Source: Streptomyces spinosisporus (GTDB lineage: Bacteria > Actinomycetota > Actinomycetes > Streptomycetales > Streptomycetaceae). Taken from it: DNA of 64,000 nucleotides. Positions within the stretch are counted from its first letter, which is position 1, and every line of letters starts with the position of its first letter. The stretch spans positions 1 to 64,000 of the forward strand of contig NZ_JALDAX010000020.1 of the NCBI RefSeq assembly GCF_022698145.1, in the 5' to 3' direction. The position numbers and the translations under genes are program-made. The notes under the pieces were generated by a model, which was not told the origin of the DNA, did no database searches, and saw only the letters and a list, made by a program, of their open reading frames with translations. Positions 51,301 to 58,699 of the stretch are shown piece by piece.

Positions 51301-51809
51301 TCGAGGTCGGCGACCGAGACCCGGCCGTCGGCGGCGACGGTGACCGCGCAGTGCAGACGGGAGACGTCCGGGTCGTCGAGCGGGACGTCGGCGTCGGCGG
51401 AGCGGCCGATGCGGATCTCGCCGCCGTGCAGGAGGTGGACGCCGCCCGCGTCCGGGCCCGCGATCACATGGAGCTGGGTGGGGGCGTCGTCCAGCTCGGG
51501 GTGCGGCTCGGGCTCGGCCGGGGCGCCCAGACAGAGCACGGCGCCGTCGATCAGCGGGGGCTCGCCGAGGGTGCTGCGCCGGTCGTCCAGCCGCTCCGCG
51601 CCCGCGTAGAGCACCACCGGACCTCCGGGCTCGCGGCCCCGCTCGGACGGGGCGGCCGGGTCGCCCGCGACGGCCGAGGCCAGCGCGGAGGCCACCACCG
51701 ACAAGGCCGTACCGGCGGGCGCCGTGACCAGCACGTCGCAGCTTGCGGTGGAGCCCCGCCCGCGCTCGGAGGGGCCCATCGGGTCTACGACGGTCAGCCG
51801 GATCTGCAT
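48366..51809 (-). CDS. FHA-domain EccC/EssC-like ATPase (FtsK/SpoIIIE superfamily)
   Basis: A 1147-residue protein without membrane segments. In order, it has an N-terminal ubiquitin-like beta-grasp domain (about 1-97, ending LIDGAVLCLGAP) and an FHA domain (about 110-206, with GRSADADV, SRLHC and STNGS) that should bind phosphothreonine peptides. A long Pro/Ala-rich linker then leads to a degenerate EssC D1-like domain (IVLIAADRSRPVEERTAEWSWLGWLPHLR). An FtsK/SpoIIIE-like ATPase follows, with Walker A LLIEGPPGSGRTELLR near 830 and Walker B LPRLVVVVDDLDAL near 980. The domains resemble the EccC/EssC motor of type VII secretion, but the membrane anchor is missing. It is divergent from two Ser/Thr kinases. 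The ATG at 51809 starts MQIRLTVVDP. Confidence 0.85.
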   Translation of the reverse strand: MQIRLTVVDPMGPSERGRGSTASCDVLVTAPAGTALSVVASALASAVAGDPAAPSERGREPGGPVVLYAGAERLDDRRSTLGEPPLIDGAVLCLGAPAEPEPHPELDDAPTQLHVIAGPDAGGVHLLHGGEIRIGRSADADVPLDDPDVSRLHCAVTVAADGRVSVADLDSTNGSLLDGARLGTRPVRFAPGALLRIGESALRVAPAGGPGARVPTAPDGEGHVRLTPGDAPEAAHADAAQTAPAGGATHAVPAPHARVPDGSDPAATPSRGLPTAQEHGPVEPPLVPEQGRPPRIESRGADVPAASLDTHAGRSGAVVWDTASAAPGDGEVSGARKGTPLRGTDVPQGVRRRGGLSAWARRLAGGRGEQPASRDEAYEEDDGHTATRSAPPAGPQLPETWPDPAALLLTALGPGPRLWERGPDHPEALTVRLGTADRAAPDGSGLLPAVPVTADLREAGALGLAGPRTRLSGLARAVVAQLAALHSPDALEIVLIAADRSRPVEERTAEWSWLGWLPHLRPGHGQDCRLLLAYDREQATARTGELLRRLEDQQAEVRNGTRVPARPAGGQSRTARRPSWARADDGGPETDGFAGPYTVVVVDGDPGGAAVREAVARLALEGPRAGIHVVCLAETASASPASPVTETYEAACAVAPAFRDCGAVALLSGDVATALRLMRVARTAAPGAATPEPPGTTAPPAGTAPGATAPGEGSPAPASGPVGPGTVAVVDAVSLPWAERFARALAPLRTDGSGTERQTRVSVPLPQAARLLDELGLARATPASLMARWADAADDDRALGGRARAVLGAGARGPVGVDLAADGPHLLIEGPPGSGRTELLRAVIASLAAAERPDRLGIVLMDGRDSVGAGGAPSGGGGHGEGLRVCTDVPHVTTHLTANDPVRMREFAQSLSAELKRRAELLGRGEFTEWHTGRELSGRIVSQRTSGTSAAGDLDSPPSSTMRLRPGAARRQTEAAPPLPRLVVVVDDLDALVCPALGSPGRPAAGSVIRALEAVAREGDRLGVHLVAATAPGGRTADTEPARRATLRVTLEAPATGPDEPAPGRGRLVRPDGRSAPFQGGRVTGRIPRTATLRPTVVPLDWQRMGDPPTRRPVRELGNGPTDLALLASALERAAREVSASEVPSLL

Positions 51810-52189
51810 CGCCGTCAGCGGTCCCTTCTGCCCGGACGCGGACCAAAGCCCGTCTGACGGATCAGACGGTGCTCCCCACCCCTCACGAGCACATCGGCCA
51901 GTACTGCAGGCATCCTCGCACCTGCCACTGACAACGCGCCCGCCGCTCGGGCACAAGTGATCTTGATTGGTCGGCTCTGCCCGCAAAAGTGCCTGACAGG
52001 TGGCGTACCCGCGACCGCTTGAGATCGGTCACGTCCGCTTCGGGCAACCGGCGGACCGGGTCGAGCGTCTTTCCTTCGAACATGTCCCGGGATGTGTACG
52101 TAAGACGCTGGGACGGTGTCAGGTCGGTGCCCCGCGCGGCGGCACTACAGTGGGTCGGAACGGTAAGCAAGCAGCAGGGAGCACATGAC
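51810..52189. other. 380-bp divergent region between the FHA-ATPase and pkaA
   Basis: No gene is seen. The region has a perfect 8-bp inverted repeat at 51850-51869, and TACAGT at 52146-52151 may be the -10 element for pkaA. It probably holds the promoters of both divergent transcripts. Confidence 0.45.
51850..51869. promoter_or_regulatory. Inverted repeat upstream of the FHA-ATPase gene
   Basis: CCGTCTGA-CGGA-TCAGACGG is a perfect inverted repeat with 8-bp arms, 41 bp before the FHA-ATPase start. It is a good candidate operator or leader hairpin. Confidence 0.5.
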
Positions 52190-53809
52190 GTGCGGCCGGT
52201 AGGCAGCAAGTACCTGCTCGAGGAGCCGCTCGGTCGCGGCGCCACGGGCACCGTCTGGCGGGCCCGCCAGCGAGAGACCGCGGGGGCCGAGGCCGCCGTG
52301 GCCGGTCAGCCCGGCGAGACCGTCGCGATCAAGGTCCTCAAGGAGGAGCTCGCAAGCGATCCCGACATCGTGATGCGGTTCCTGCGCGAGCGCTCCGTCC
52401 TGCTGCGGCTGACCCACCCGAACATCGTCCGGGTCCGCGACCTGGTGGTCGAGGGCGATCTGCTGGCGCTGGTCATGGACCTCGTGGAGGGCCCCGACCT
52501 GCACCGCTATCTGCGCGAGAACGGCCCCTTCACACCGGTGGCCGCCGCCCTGCTCACCGCGCAGATCGCCGACGCGCTCGCGGCCAGCCACGCCGACGGC
52601 GTCGTCCACCGCGACCTGAAGCCGGCCAACGTCCTGCTCGCGCAGCAGGGCGGCCAGATGCATCCGATGCTCACCGACTTCGGCATCGCCCGCCTCGCCG
52701 ACTCCCCGGGCCTGACCCGGACCCAGGAGTTCGTGGGCACGCCCGCGTACGTGGCGCCGGAGAGCGCCGAGGGCCGCCCCCAGACCTCCGCCGTCGACAT
52801 CTACGGCGCCGGCATCCTGCTGTACGAGCTGGTCACCGGCCGCCCGCCGTTCGCCGGGAGCTCCGCCCTGGAGGTCCTGCACCAGCACCTGAGCGCCGAG
52901 CCGCGCCGCCCCTCGACGGTTCCCGACCCGCTGTGGACGGTCATAGAGCGCTGTCTGCGCAAGAACCCGGACGAGCGACCCAGCGCCGAGAACCTCGCGC
53001 GCGGCCTGCGCGTCGTCGCCGAGGGCATCGGGGTGCACGCGAACTCCGCGCAGATCGCCGCAGCCGAGGGCGTGGGAGCACTGCTCGCCCCCGACCCGGC
53101 GCCCGCCGCGGTCCCCGGCTCCGCCGACCCGACGCAGGTCCTGCCGCACACCGGCGGCGGCTACGACCCGAACGCCGCGACGAACGTCCTGCCGACCACC
53201 GGCCACCCGGGCCCGGCCGGCGCCGCCGACCCCACCGCCGTGCTGCCCAGCACCGGCGCGGCCGACCCGACCGCGGTCATGCCGCCGATGCCCCAGGGGC
53301 AGCCGGGGCCCGAGCAGCCGCACCCCTGGCAGAACCAGCTGCGCGCCGCCCGCGACCGCAACGAACAGACGCAGGTCCAGCAGTACCTCGACCCGAACGA
53401 GGACCCGCTGCGCCGCCGCCCCCAGCGGCAGGTCGCCAGGCCGCAGCAGCGGCCCCAGCAGCAGCGACCGCCGCAGGGCTACGGCCAGCCGCAGCAGCAG
53501 CCCCAGCGGTACGCGCCGCCCCCGCAGCCCCAGCCTCAGCCGCAGCGCTATGCACCGCCCCCGCAGCAGCCCGCGCGCGAGCCGCGGCAGCCGCGGCAGC
53601 GCAGCGCGAACCCGATGAAGATCCCCGGGCTCGGCTGCCTCAAGGGCTGCCTGTTCACGATCGTCATCCTGTTCGTGGCCGGCTGGCTGGTCTGGGAGCT
53701 GAGCCCGCTGCAGGACTGGCTGCACACGACCAGGGGTTACTGGCAGCAGCTGACCCACATGTACGACACCGTGAGCGACTGGGTCGGGAAGCTCGGCGGC
53801 GGCAACTGA
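52190..53809 (+). CDS. pkaA: Transmembrane serine/threonine protein kinase PkaA
   Basis: A 539-residue Hanks-type kinase. The kinase domain (about 5-275) has the glycine loop LGRGATGTVW (14-23), Lys48 in VAIK, the catalytic HRDLKPAN (His140, Asp142) and DFG at 163-165, so it should be active. A Pro/Gln/Arg-rich linker (RPQQQRPPQGYGQPQQQPQR and similar) leads to a C-terminal membrane segment (CLFTIVILFVAGWLVWEL) and a short outer tail with no PASTA domains. The GTG at 52190 has AGGGAG nine bases upstream. Size and position beside a second kinase match Streptomyces pkaA/pkaB. The divergent FHA protein is a plausible substrate or reader. Confidence 0.9.
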   Translation: MRPVGSKYLLEEPLGRGATGTVWRARQRETAGAEAAVAGQPGETVAIKVLKEELASDPDIVMRFLRERSVLLRLTHPNIVRVRDLVVEGDLLALVMDLVEGPDLHRYLRENGPFTPVAAALLTAQIADALAASHADGVVHRDLKPANVLLAQQGGQMHPMLTDFGIARLADSPGLTRTQEFVGTPAYVAPESAEGRPQTSAVDIYGAGILLYELVTGRPPFAGSSALEVLHQHLSAEPRRPSTVPDPLWTVIERCLRKNPDERPSAENLARGLRVVAEGIGVHANSAQIAAAEGVGALLAPDPAPAAVPGSADPTQVLPHTGGGYDPNAATNVLPTTGHPGPAGAADPTAVLPSTGAADPTAVMPPMPQGQPGPEQPHPWQNQLRAARDRNEQTQVQQYLDPNEDPLRRRPQRQVARPQQRPQQQRPPQGYGQPQQQPQRYAPPPQPQPQPQRYAPPPQQPAREPRQPRQRSANPMKIPGLGCLKGCLFTIVILFVAGWLVWELSPLQDWLHTTRGYWQQLTHMYDTVSDWVGKLGGGN

Positions 53810-53879
53810 GCCGCGAGCTTGGTGATTTGTCGACACCTGGCGGGTGATTTCGGTCTCGGCGGTGAAGGTTGGCTCCTCG

Positions 53880-53909
53880 GACGCGTAGTTTTAGCGATTA
53901 ACACGCGTC
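53880..53909 (+). promoter_or_regulatory. AT-rich promoter-like patch flanked by an inverted repeat before pkaB
   Basis: GACGCGT and ACGCGTC flank the 16-bp AT-rich core AGTTTTAGCGATTAAC just upstream of the pkaB ribosome binding site. This may be a separate pkaB promoter or its operator. Confidence 0.35.
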
Positions 53910-53927
53910 GGGTCGGTAGGAGCAGTC

Positions 53928-55169
53928 TTGGCACGGAAGATCGGCAGCCGGTACACCGCGAACCAGATCCTGGGACGCGGCAGCGCCGGCACGGTGTGGC
54001 TGGGCGAGGGGCCCGAGGGACCCGTCGCCGTCAAGCTGCTGCGCGAGGACCTCGCGTCCGACCAGGAACTCGTCGGCCGCTTCGTGCAGGAGCGCACGGC
54101 GCTGCTCGGCCTCGACCACCCGAACGTCGTCTCCGTGCGCGACCTGGTGGTGGACGGCAACGACCTCGCGCTGGTCATGGATCTCGTACGGGGCACCGAC
54201 CTGCGCACCCGCCTGGAGCGCGAGCGGCGCCTCGCTCCCGCGGCGGCCGTGGCGATCGTCGCCGACGTCGCGGACGGGCTCGCGGCCGCGCACGCGGCGG
54301 GCGTCGTGCACCGGGACGTCAAGCCCGAGAACGTCCTGCTGGACATGCAGGGCCCGCTCGGCCCGGGCGGCTCGCACCCGGCGCTGCTCACCGACTTCGG
54401 GGTCGCGAAGCTGATCGACTCCCCGCGCCGCACCCGCGCGACGAAGATCATCGGTACGCCGGACTACCTCGCCCCGGAGATCGTCGAGGGCCTGCCCCCG
54501 CGGGCGGCCGTGGACATCTACGCGCTCGCCACGGTCCTCTACGAGCTGCTGGCGGGCTTCACGCCGTTCGGCGGCGGGCACCCCGGTGCCGTCCTGCGCC
54601 GGCACGTCACGGAGACCGTGGTGCCGCTGCCCGGCATCCCGGACGAGCTGTGGCAGCTCCTGGTGCAGAACCTGGCCAAGGCGCCGGCCTCGCGGCTGCG
54701 GGCCTCGGAGCTGGGCGGGCGGCTGCGCGAGCTGCTGCCGCTGGTCGACGGGATGCCACCGCTGGACGTCGACGAGCCCGACACGGAACCGGGCGACGAA
54801 CCGGAGACGGCGGCCGGGCAGACCGAGGCCCCGAAGCGCGAACAGGTGCGCCGGGGTGCCGTCCCCCTGGTGCCGGGCGCCAAGCCGGCCGACTCCAACC
54901 GGGACACCCACACCTCGATGCGCGTACCGGCCCCCGACGAACTGGCCGGCGGCGCCCGCGGCACGGCCCGCGTCCCCCGCCCCAGCGGAGCCCCCCGCCC
55001 CGGCTCCGCCCGCCACCGCGCCGTCACCCGACGCCGCCGCCTGACCCTGGGCGCCGCCGCCCTGCTCCTGGCGGCAGCAGCGGGCGTGGGCACCTGGCTG
55101 GCCACCTCGGGCGACGACGCGGGCGCCACCCCCCAGGACAGAAGCAGCTCGGCCCCGGCTACACCGTGA
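53928..55169 (+). CDS. pkaB: Serine/threonine protein kinase PkaB
   Basis: A 413-residue Hanks-type kinase. The glycine loop is LGRGSAGTVW, Lys36 sits in VAVK, the catalytic loop is HRDVKPEN, and the activation segment starts TDFGVAK and ends GTPDYLAPE. The kinase domain is complete, so activity is expected. A Pro/Arg-rich linker precedes a C-terminal membrane segment (LTLGAAALLLAAAAGVGTWL) and a 20-residue outer tail. The TTG at 53928 has AGGAG about six bases upstream; no other start fits. It is 118 bp downstream of pkaA in the same direction, so the two may be co-transcribed. Size matches Streptomyces PkaB. Confidence 0.9.
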   Translation: MARKIGSRYTANQILGRGSAGTVWLGEGPEGPVAVKLLREDLASDQELVGRFVQERTALLGLDHPNVVSVRDLVVDGNDLALVMDLVRGTDLRTRLERERRLAPAAAVAIVADVADGLAAAHAAGVVHRDVKPENVLLDMQGPLGPGGSHPALLTDFGVAKLIDSPRRTRATKIIGTPDYLAPEIVEGLPPRAAVDIYALATVLYELLAGFTPFGGGHPGAVLRRHVTETVVPLPGIPDELWQLLVQNLAKAPASRLRASELGGRLRELLPLVDGMPPLDVDEPDTEPGDEPETAAGQTEAPKREQVRRGAVPLVPGAKPADSNRDTHTSMRVPAPDELAGGARGTARVPRPSGAPRPGSARHRAVTRRRRLTLGAAALLLAAAAGVGTWLATSGDDAGATPQDRSSSAPATP

Positions 55170-55192
55170 CAGTCCGGCCGACAGTCCGCCCT

Positions 55193-55286
55193 TTCAGCCC
55201 GGGCCGGTCCTGTCAGCCCGTCCGGCGTTTGAGGACGAGGCCCGTCCAGGGCCGAAGCGGGGGTCTGGGGGCGCAGCCCCCAGGTC
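55193..55286 (+). repeat. Streptomyces dispersed intergenic repeat with hairpin terminator
   Basis: The block beginning CAGCCCGTCCGGCGTTTGAG and ending near 55283 is a sequence I recognise as recurring in intergenic regions across Streptomyces genomes. Its right end is a perfect hairpin, CTGGGGGC-GCA-GCCCCCAG (55265-55283). Here it follows pkaB and probably ends its transcript. Confidence 0.75.
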
Positions 55287-55385
55287 GACGGCCACGACAG
55301 CTCACGGCCACGAGGGCAGCGGGCGGCACCCGAGTCACCGGCGGCCCGACACGCCCTAACCGGCGGAGCCGTTACGCTGGAGGGC

Positions 55386-56492
55386 GTGGCAGTCGTCGAT
55401 GTATCCGAAGAGCTCAAGTCCCTCTCCTCGACCATGGAGTCGATCGAGGCCGTTCTGGACCTCGACAGGATGAGGGCAGACATCGCCGTGCTCGAGGAGC
55501 AGGCGGCCGCGCCGTCCCTGTGGGACAACCCGGACGAGGCGCAGAAGATCACCAGCAAGCTGAGCCATCTGCAGGCCGAGGTCAGGAAGGCCGAGGCGCT
55601 GCGGGGGCGGATCGACGATCTCGCCGTGCTCTTCGAGATGGCCGAGGAGGAGGACGACCCGGACACCCGCGCCGAGGCCGAGTCCGAGCTCGCGGCCGTC
55701 CGCAAGGCGCTGGACGAGATGGAGGTCCGCACGCTGCTGAGCGGTGAGTACGACGCCCGTGAGGCGCTCGTCAACATCCGCGCCGAGGCGGGCGGCGTCG
55801 ACGCCGCCGACTTCGCCGAGAAGCTGCAGCGGATGTATCTGCGCTGGGCGGAGCAGAAGGGCTACAAGACCGAGGTCTACGAGACGTCGTACGCCGAGGA
55901 GGCCGGCATCAAGTCGACCACCTTCGCCGTGCAGGTCCCCTACGCCTACGGCACCCTCTCCGTCGAGCAGGGCACCCACCGGCTGGTGCGCATCTCGCCC
56001 TTCGACAACCAGGGCCGCCGCCAGACCTCCTTCGCGGGTGTCGAGGTGCTGCCCGTGGTCGAGCAGACCGACCACATCGAGATCGACGAGTCCGAGCTGC
56101 GCGTGGACGTCTACCGCTCCTCGGGCCCCGGCGGCCAGGGCGTGAACACCACCGACTCCGCGGTGCGCCTGACCCACCTGCCCACCGGCATCGTCGTCTC
56201 CTGTCAGAACGAGCGCTCGCAGATCCAGAACAAGGCGACCGCGATGAACGTCCTCCAGGCCAAGCTGCTCGAGCGGCGCCGCCAGGAGGAGCAGGCCAAG
56301 ATGGACGCGCTCAAGGGCGACGGCGGCAACTCCTGGGGCAACCAGATGCGTTCGTACGTCCTGCACCCGTACCAGATGGTCAAGGACCTGCGCACCGAGT
56401 TCGAGGTCGGAAACCCCGAGGCCGTGTTCAACGGCGAGATCGACGGGTTCCTGGAGGCCGGAATTCGCTGGCGCAAGCAGCAGGAGAAGTAA
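55386..56492 (+). CDS. prfB: Peptide chain release factor 2 (RF2)
   Basis: A 368-residue RF2 that recognises UGA and UAA stop codons and triggers peptide release. The stop-codon-reading SPF tripeptide is in RISPFDNQGRR, and the catalytic GGQ is in SGPGGQGVNTTDSA. Domain 1 (about 1-110) is helical and acidic. The reading frame is continuous: the programmed +1 frameshift with an internal UGA that regulates RF2 in E. coli is absent. The GTG at 55386 gives MAVVDVSEELKSL. A very strong terminator follows at 56503. Confidence 0.97.
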   Translation: MAVVDVSEELKSLSSTMESIEAVLDLDRMRADIAVLEEQAAAPSLWDNPDEAQKITSKLSHLQAEVRKAEALRGRIDDLAVLFEMAEEEDDPDTRAEAESELAAVRKALDEMEVRTLLSGEYDAREALVNIRAEAGGVDAADFAEKLQRMYLRWAEQKGYKTEVYETSYAEEAGIKSTTFAVQVPYAYGTLSVEQGTHRLVRISPFDNQGRRQTSFAGVEVLPVVEQTDHIEIDESELRVDVYRSSGPGGQGVNTTDSAVRLTHLPTGIVVSCQNERSQIQNKATAMNVLQAKLLERRRQEEQAKMDALKGDGGNSWGNQMRSYVLHPYQMVKDLRTEFEVGNPEAVFNGEIDGFLEAGIRWRKQQEK

Positions 56493-56502
56493 GTTTGTCG
56501 AC

Positions 56503-56540
56503 AAGGCAACTGCCGCCCCCGAGGCGGCAGTTGCCTTTTG
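56503..56540 (+). terminator. Strong intrinsic terminator after prfB
   Basis: A perfect 15-bp stem (AAGGCAACTGCCGCC with GGCGGCAGTTGCCTT) with the loop CCCGA is followed by TTG, 10 bp after the stop codon of prfB. Confidence 0.92.
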
Positions 56541-56621
56541 TGTGCCCGCTTGCATGCCCGATGTCTGGGTTTTACATCACACTCACAGGCTTCAATGCCC
56601 GGCATAGAGCACGTAGTTGGA

Positions 56622-56637
56622 CATTGCGCACGCAATG
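56622..56637. promoter_or_regulatory. Inverted repeat upstream of the sortase-substrate gene
   Basis: CATTGCG-CA-CGCAATG is a perfect 7-bp inverted repeat with a 2-bp centre in the 250-bp AT-richer region before the surface-protein gene. TTGACG at 56641-56646, directly after it, resembles a -35 element, so a repressor bound here would block the promoter. Confidence 0.5.
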
Positions 56638-56791
56638 GCCTTGACGATGCTTTGAAAAATGGGAAGGGTGAAGCGTGGCATGCGTATCTCTGGGGCGCAT
56701 GTGAACCGGGGGGCTTTCACGTAGCTGTCTCCGTCGATCACGGCCCCGAGCGCCGCCCAACTGACGATCAGCTACTGGGGGTAGCAACCAC

Positions 56792-57412
56792 ATGACCAAG
56801 AAGACGCGGATCCGTGTCGCACGGATCGCCGCGGGTGCCGTGATCGCCGCGGGTGCTTCGCTGACCGCCGCCGGTGCCGCTTCCGCTCTGGACCTCGGCG
56901 TCAGCGTCGACAACAGCGGCGTCGCCGTGAACGTCGACACCGGCCTGGGCGACGACGACCCGACGGACCCGCCGACCGGCATTCCCACGGACCCGACGGA
57001 CCCGCCGACCGACATCCCGACCGACCCGCCGACCGGTGAGCCGACCGACCCGACGGACGACCCGACCGAGCCCACGGAGGAGCCCACCGAGCCCACCGAG
57101 GAGCCGACGCAGCCGACCGAGGAGCCCACCACGGCGACCCCGACCGACGGCAGCGGCACCGGGAACAACGGCGGCAACAACAACGGCCCCGACGGCGGCT
57201 CCGGCGACTCCGCGCAGGAGGAGGGCTCCTCGGCCCTCACCGACACCGGCACGGACACCCAGCAGCCCAACGACAACGGCGCCCAGCTGGCCGAGACCGG
57301 TGCCGGTCAGACCGCCTTCCTGCTGGTCGGCGCCGCGACGATGATCGCCGGCGGCATCGGCTTCCGCATGCTGCCGCGTCTGGTCAACGGCCGCGGCGGA
57401 GCGGCTGCCTGA
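56792..57412 (+). CDS. Sortase-anchored Pro/Thr-rich surface protein (LAETG motif)
   Basis: A 206-residue secreted protein. The signal peptide (MTKKTRIRVARIAAGAVIAA onward) is probably cleaved after AASA. About 35 residues with VSVDNSGVAVNVD follow, then a repetitive Pro/Thr/Asp/Glu stalk (about 55-115) with units such as PTDPPTD and EPTEEPT. A Gly/Asn-rich spacer leads to the sorting signal LAETG (166-170), a membrane segment (174-195) and a basic tail. LAxTG is the motif of class E sortases, the main type in Streptomyces, so the protein should be linked to peptidoglycan. The ATG at 56792 is clear. The stalk has no recognisable binding domain. Confidence 0.88.
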   Translation: MTKKTRIRVARIAAGAVIAAGASLTAAGAASALDLGVSVDNSGVAVNVDTGLGDDDPTDPPTGIPTDPTDPPTDIPTDPPTGEPTDPTDDPTEPTEEPTEPTEEPTQPTEEPTTATPTDGSGTGNNGGNNNGPDGGSGDSAQEEGSSALTDTGTDTQQPNDNGAQLAETGAGQTAFLLVGAATMIAGGIGFRMLPRLVNGRGGAAA

Positions 57413-57453
57413 CGGTAGCCGCTCGCACACGCACGGTGTGCGACGACGTACGA

Positions 57454-57491
57454 CGAGGGGCCCGGAGCGGGAAGTCGCTCCGGGCCCCTCG
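57454..57491. terminator. Bidirectional terminator between convergent genes
   Basis: A 16-bp stem (GAGGGGCCCGGAGCG with CGCTCCGGGCCCCTC, plus a closing C-G) around the loop GGAAGT lies between the surface-protein gene and the convergent zinc-ribbon gene. Confidence 0.8.
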
Positions 57492-57526
57492 GGCGTCTGT
57501 GTGTCTGTGGGTGCTTGTGCCGCGCC

Positions 57527-57718
57527 TCAGGCGGTCTGGTGCGCCAGCAGCGCCACCGCCGCGATCAGCACCGCCAGCAGTGCGATCAGCGCCATGGGGT
57601 TCAGCCCCGCGAAGAAGTTCTCCTGCTGCAGCCGCTGGCGGTTCGCACGGCACACGGGGCACCGGCCCTCGCTCACGGGCGCCGCGCAGTTCGCGCACAC
57701 CAGCCGGTCGTACGTCAT
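57527..57718 (-). CDS. Small zinc-ribbon membrane protein
   Basis: A 63-residue microprotein. Four cysteines in two pairs (Cys8, Cys11, Cys20, Cys23 in LVCANC and GRCPVC) form a zinc ribbon, and a single membrane segment follows (about 42-58, MALIALLAVLIAAVALL). Such small proteins are common beside ftsEX in Streptomyces, but no function is known to me. The ATG at 57718 is divergent from ftsE. Codon usage shows normal third-position GC, and the ordered domain pattern argues that it is real despite its size. Confidence 0.78.
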   Translation of the reverse strand: MTYDRLVCANCAAPVSEGRCPVCRANRQRLQQENFFAGLNPMALIALLAVLIAAVALLAHQTA

Positions 57719-57973
57719 GCGCTCGCCCTCCTTGACAACGCCTCTACACGGAAAACGCTCGCGGGTCGCCGAACGTTCCCCTCTCTACTGTGCCAGGTTC
57801 CTCCCGAGGCCGCGCGGGGGTCGCCCCCGAGGGCTGCCGTCGCAGGGTCATCCGTGAAGACACCGGCGGTACAAAAGGCACAAGTCTTACGCAACCCTCA
57901 CCGGCGACTGCGGTCGTACACCCGACTCGCGTATGGTCACGCTCACCTACCCCCGGCGACCCGTGGTGCATCC

Positions 57974-58663
57974 GTGATCCGATTCGACAACGTCTCCAAG
58001 GTCTACCCCAAGCAGACCCGTCCCGCACTCAGGGATGTCTCCCTGGAAGTGGAGAAGGGCGAGTTCGTGTTTCTCGTGGGGTCCTCCGGCTCCGGAAAGT
58101 CCACCTTCCTGCGGCTGATCCTGCGCGAGGAGCGGGCCAGTCACGGTCAGGTGCACGTCCTGGGCAAGGACCTCGCGCGCCTCTCCAACTGGAAGGTGCC
58201 GCACATGCGGCGCCAGTTGGGGACGGTGTTCCAGGACTTCCGGCTCCTGCCGAACAAGACGGTGGCGGAGAACGTCGCCTTCGCGCAGGAGGTGATCGGC
58301 AAGTCGCGCGGCGAGATCCGCAAGTCCGTGCCGCAGGTGCTCGACCTCGTCGGTCTCGGTGGCAAGGACGACCGGATGCCCGGTGAGCTCTCCGGTGGTG
58401 AGCAGCAGCGCGTGGCCATCGCGCGCGCCTTCGTGAACCGGCCGAAACTGCTCATCGCGGACGAACCCACCGGAAACCTCGACCCGCAGACCTCCGTCGG
58501 CATCATGAAGCTGCTCGACCGGATCAACCGGACCGGCACCACCGTGGTGATGGCGACGCACGACCAGAACATCGTGGACCAGATGCGCAAGCGCGTCATC
58601 GAGCTGGAGAAGGGCCGCCTCGTCCGCGACCAGGCACGTGGCGTCTACGGCTACCAGCACTGA
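57974..58663 (+). CDS. ftsE: Cell division ATP-binding protein FtsE
   Basis: A 229-residue ABC ATPase that works with FtsX to activate peptidoglycan hydrolases at division or sporulation septa. Walker A is GSSGSGKST, the Q loop lies in GTVFQDFRLLPNKTV, the signature is LSGGEQQR, and Walker B is LLIADEPTGNLD, followed by the H loop MATHD. Length is typical. The GTG at 57974 gives MIRFDNVSKVYP; a TATGGT at 57932-57937 may be its -10 element. ftsX follows 36 bp downstream. Confidence 0.96.
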   Translation: MIRFDNVSKVYPKQTRPALRDVSLEVEKGEFVFLVGSSGSGKSTFLRLILREERASHGQVHVLGKDLARLSNWKVPHMRRQLGTVFQDFRLLPNKTVAENVAFAQEVIGKSRGEIRKSVPQVLDLVGLGGKDDRMPGELSGGEQQRVAIARAFVNRPKLLIADEPTGNLDPQTSVGIMKLLDRINRTGTTVVMATHDQNIVDQMRKRVIELEKGRLVRDQARGVYGYQH

Positions 58664-58699
58664 CCGCGACCGTCCACGGAAAGGCCTGAAGAAGACGCC

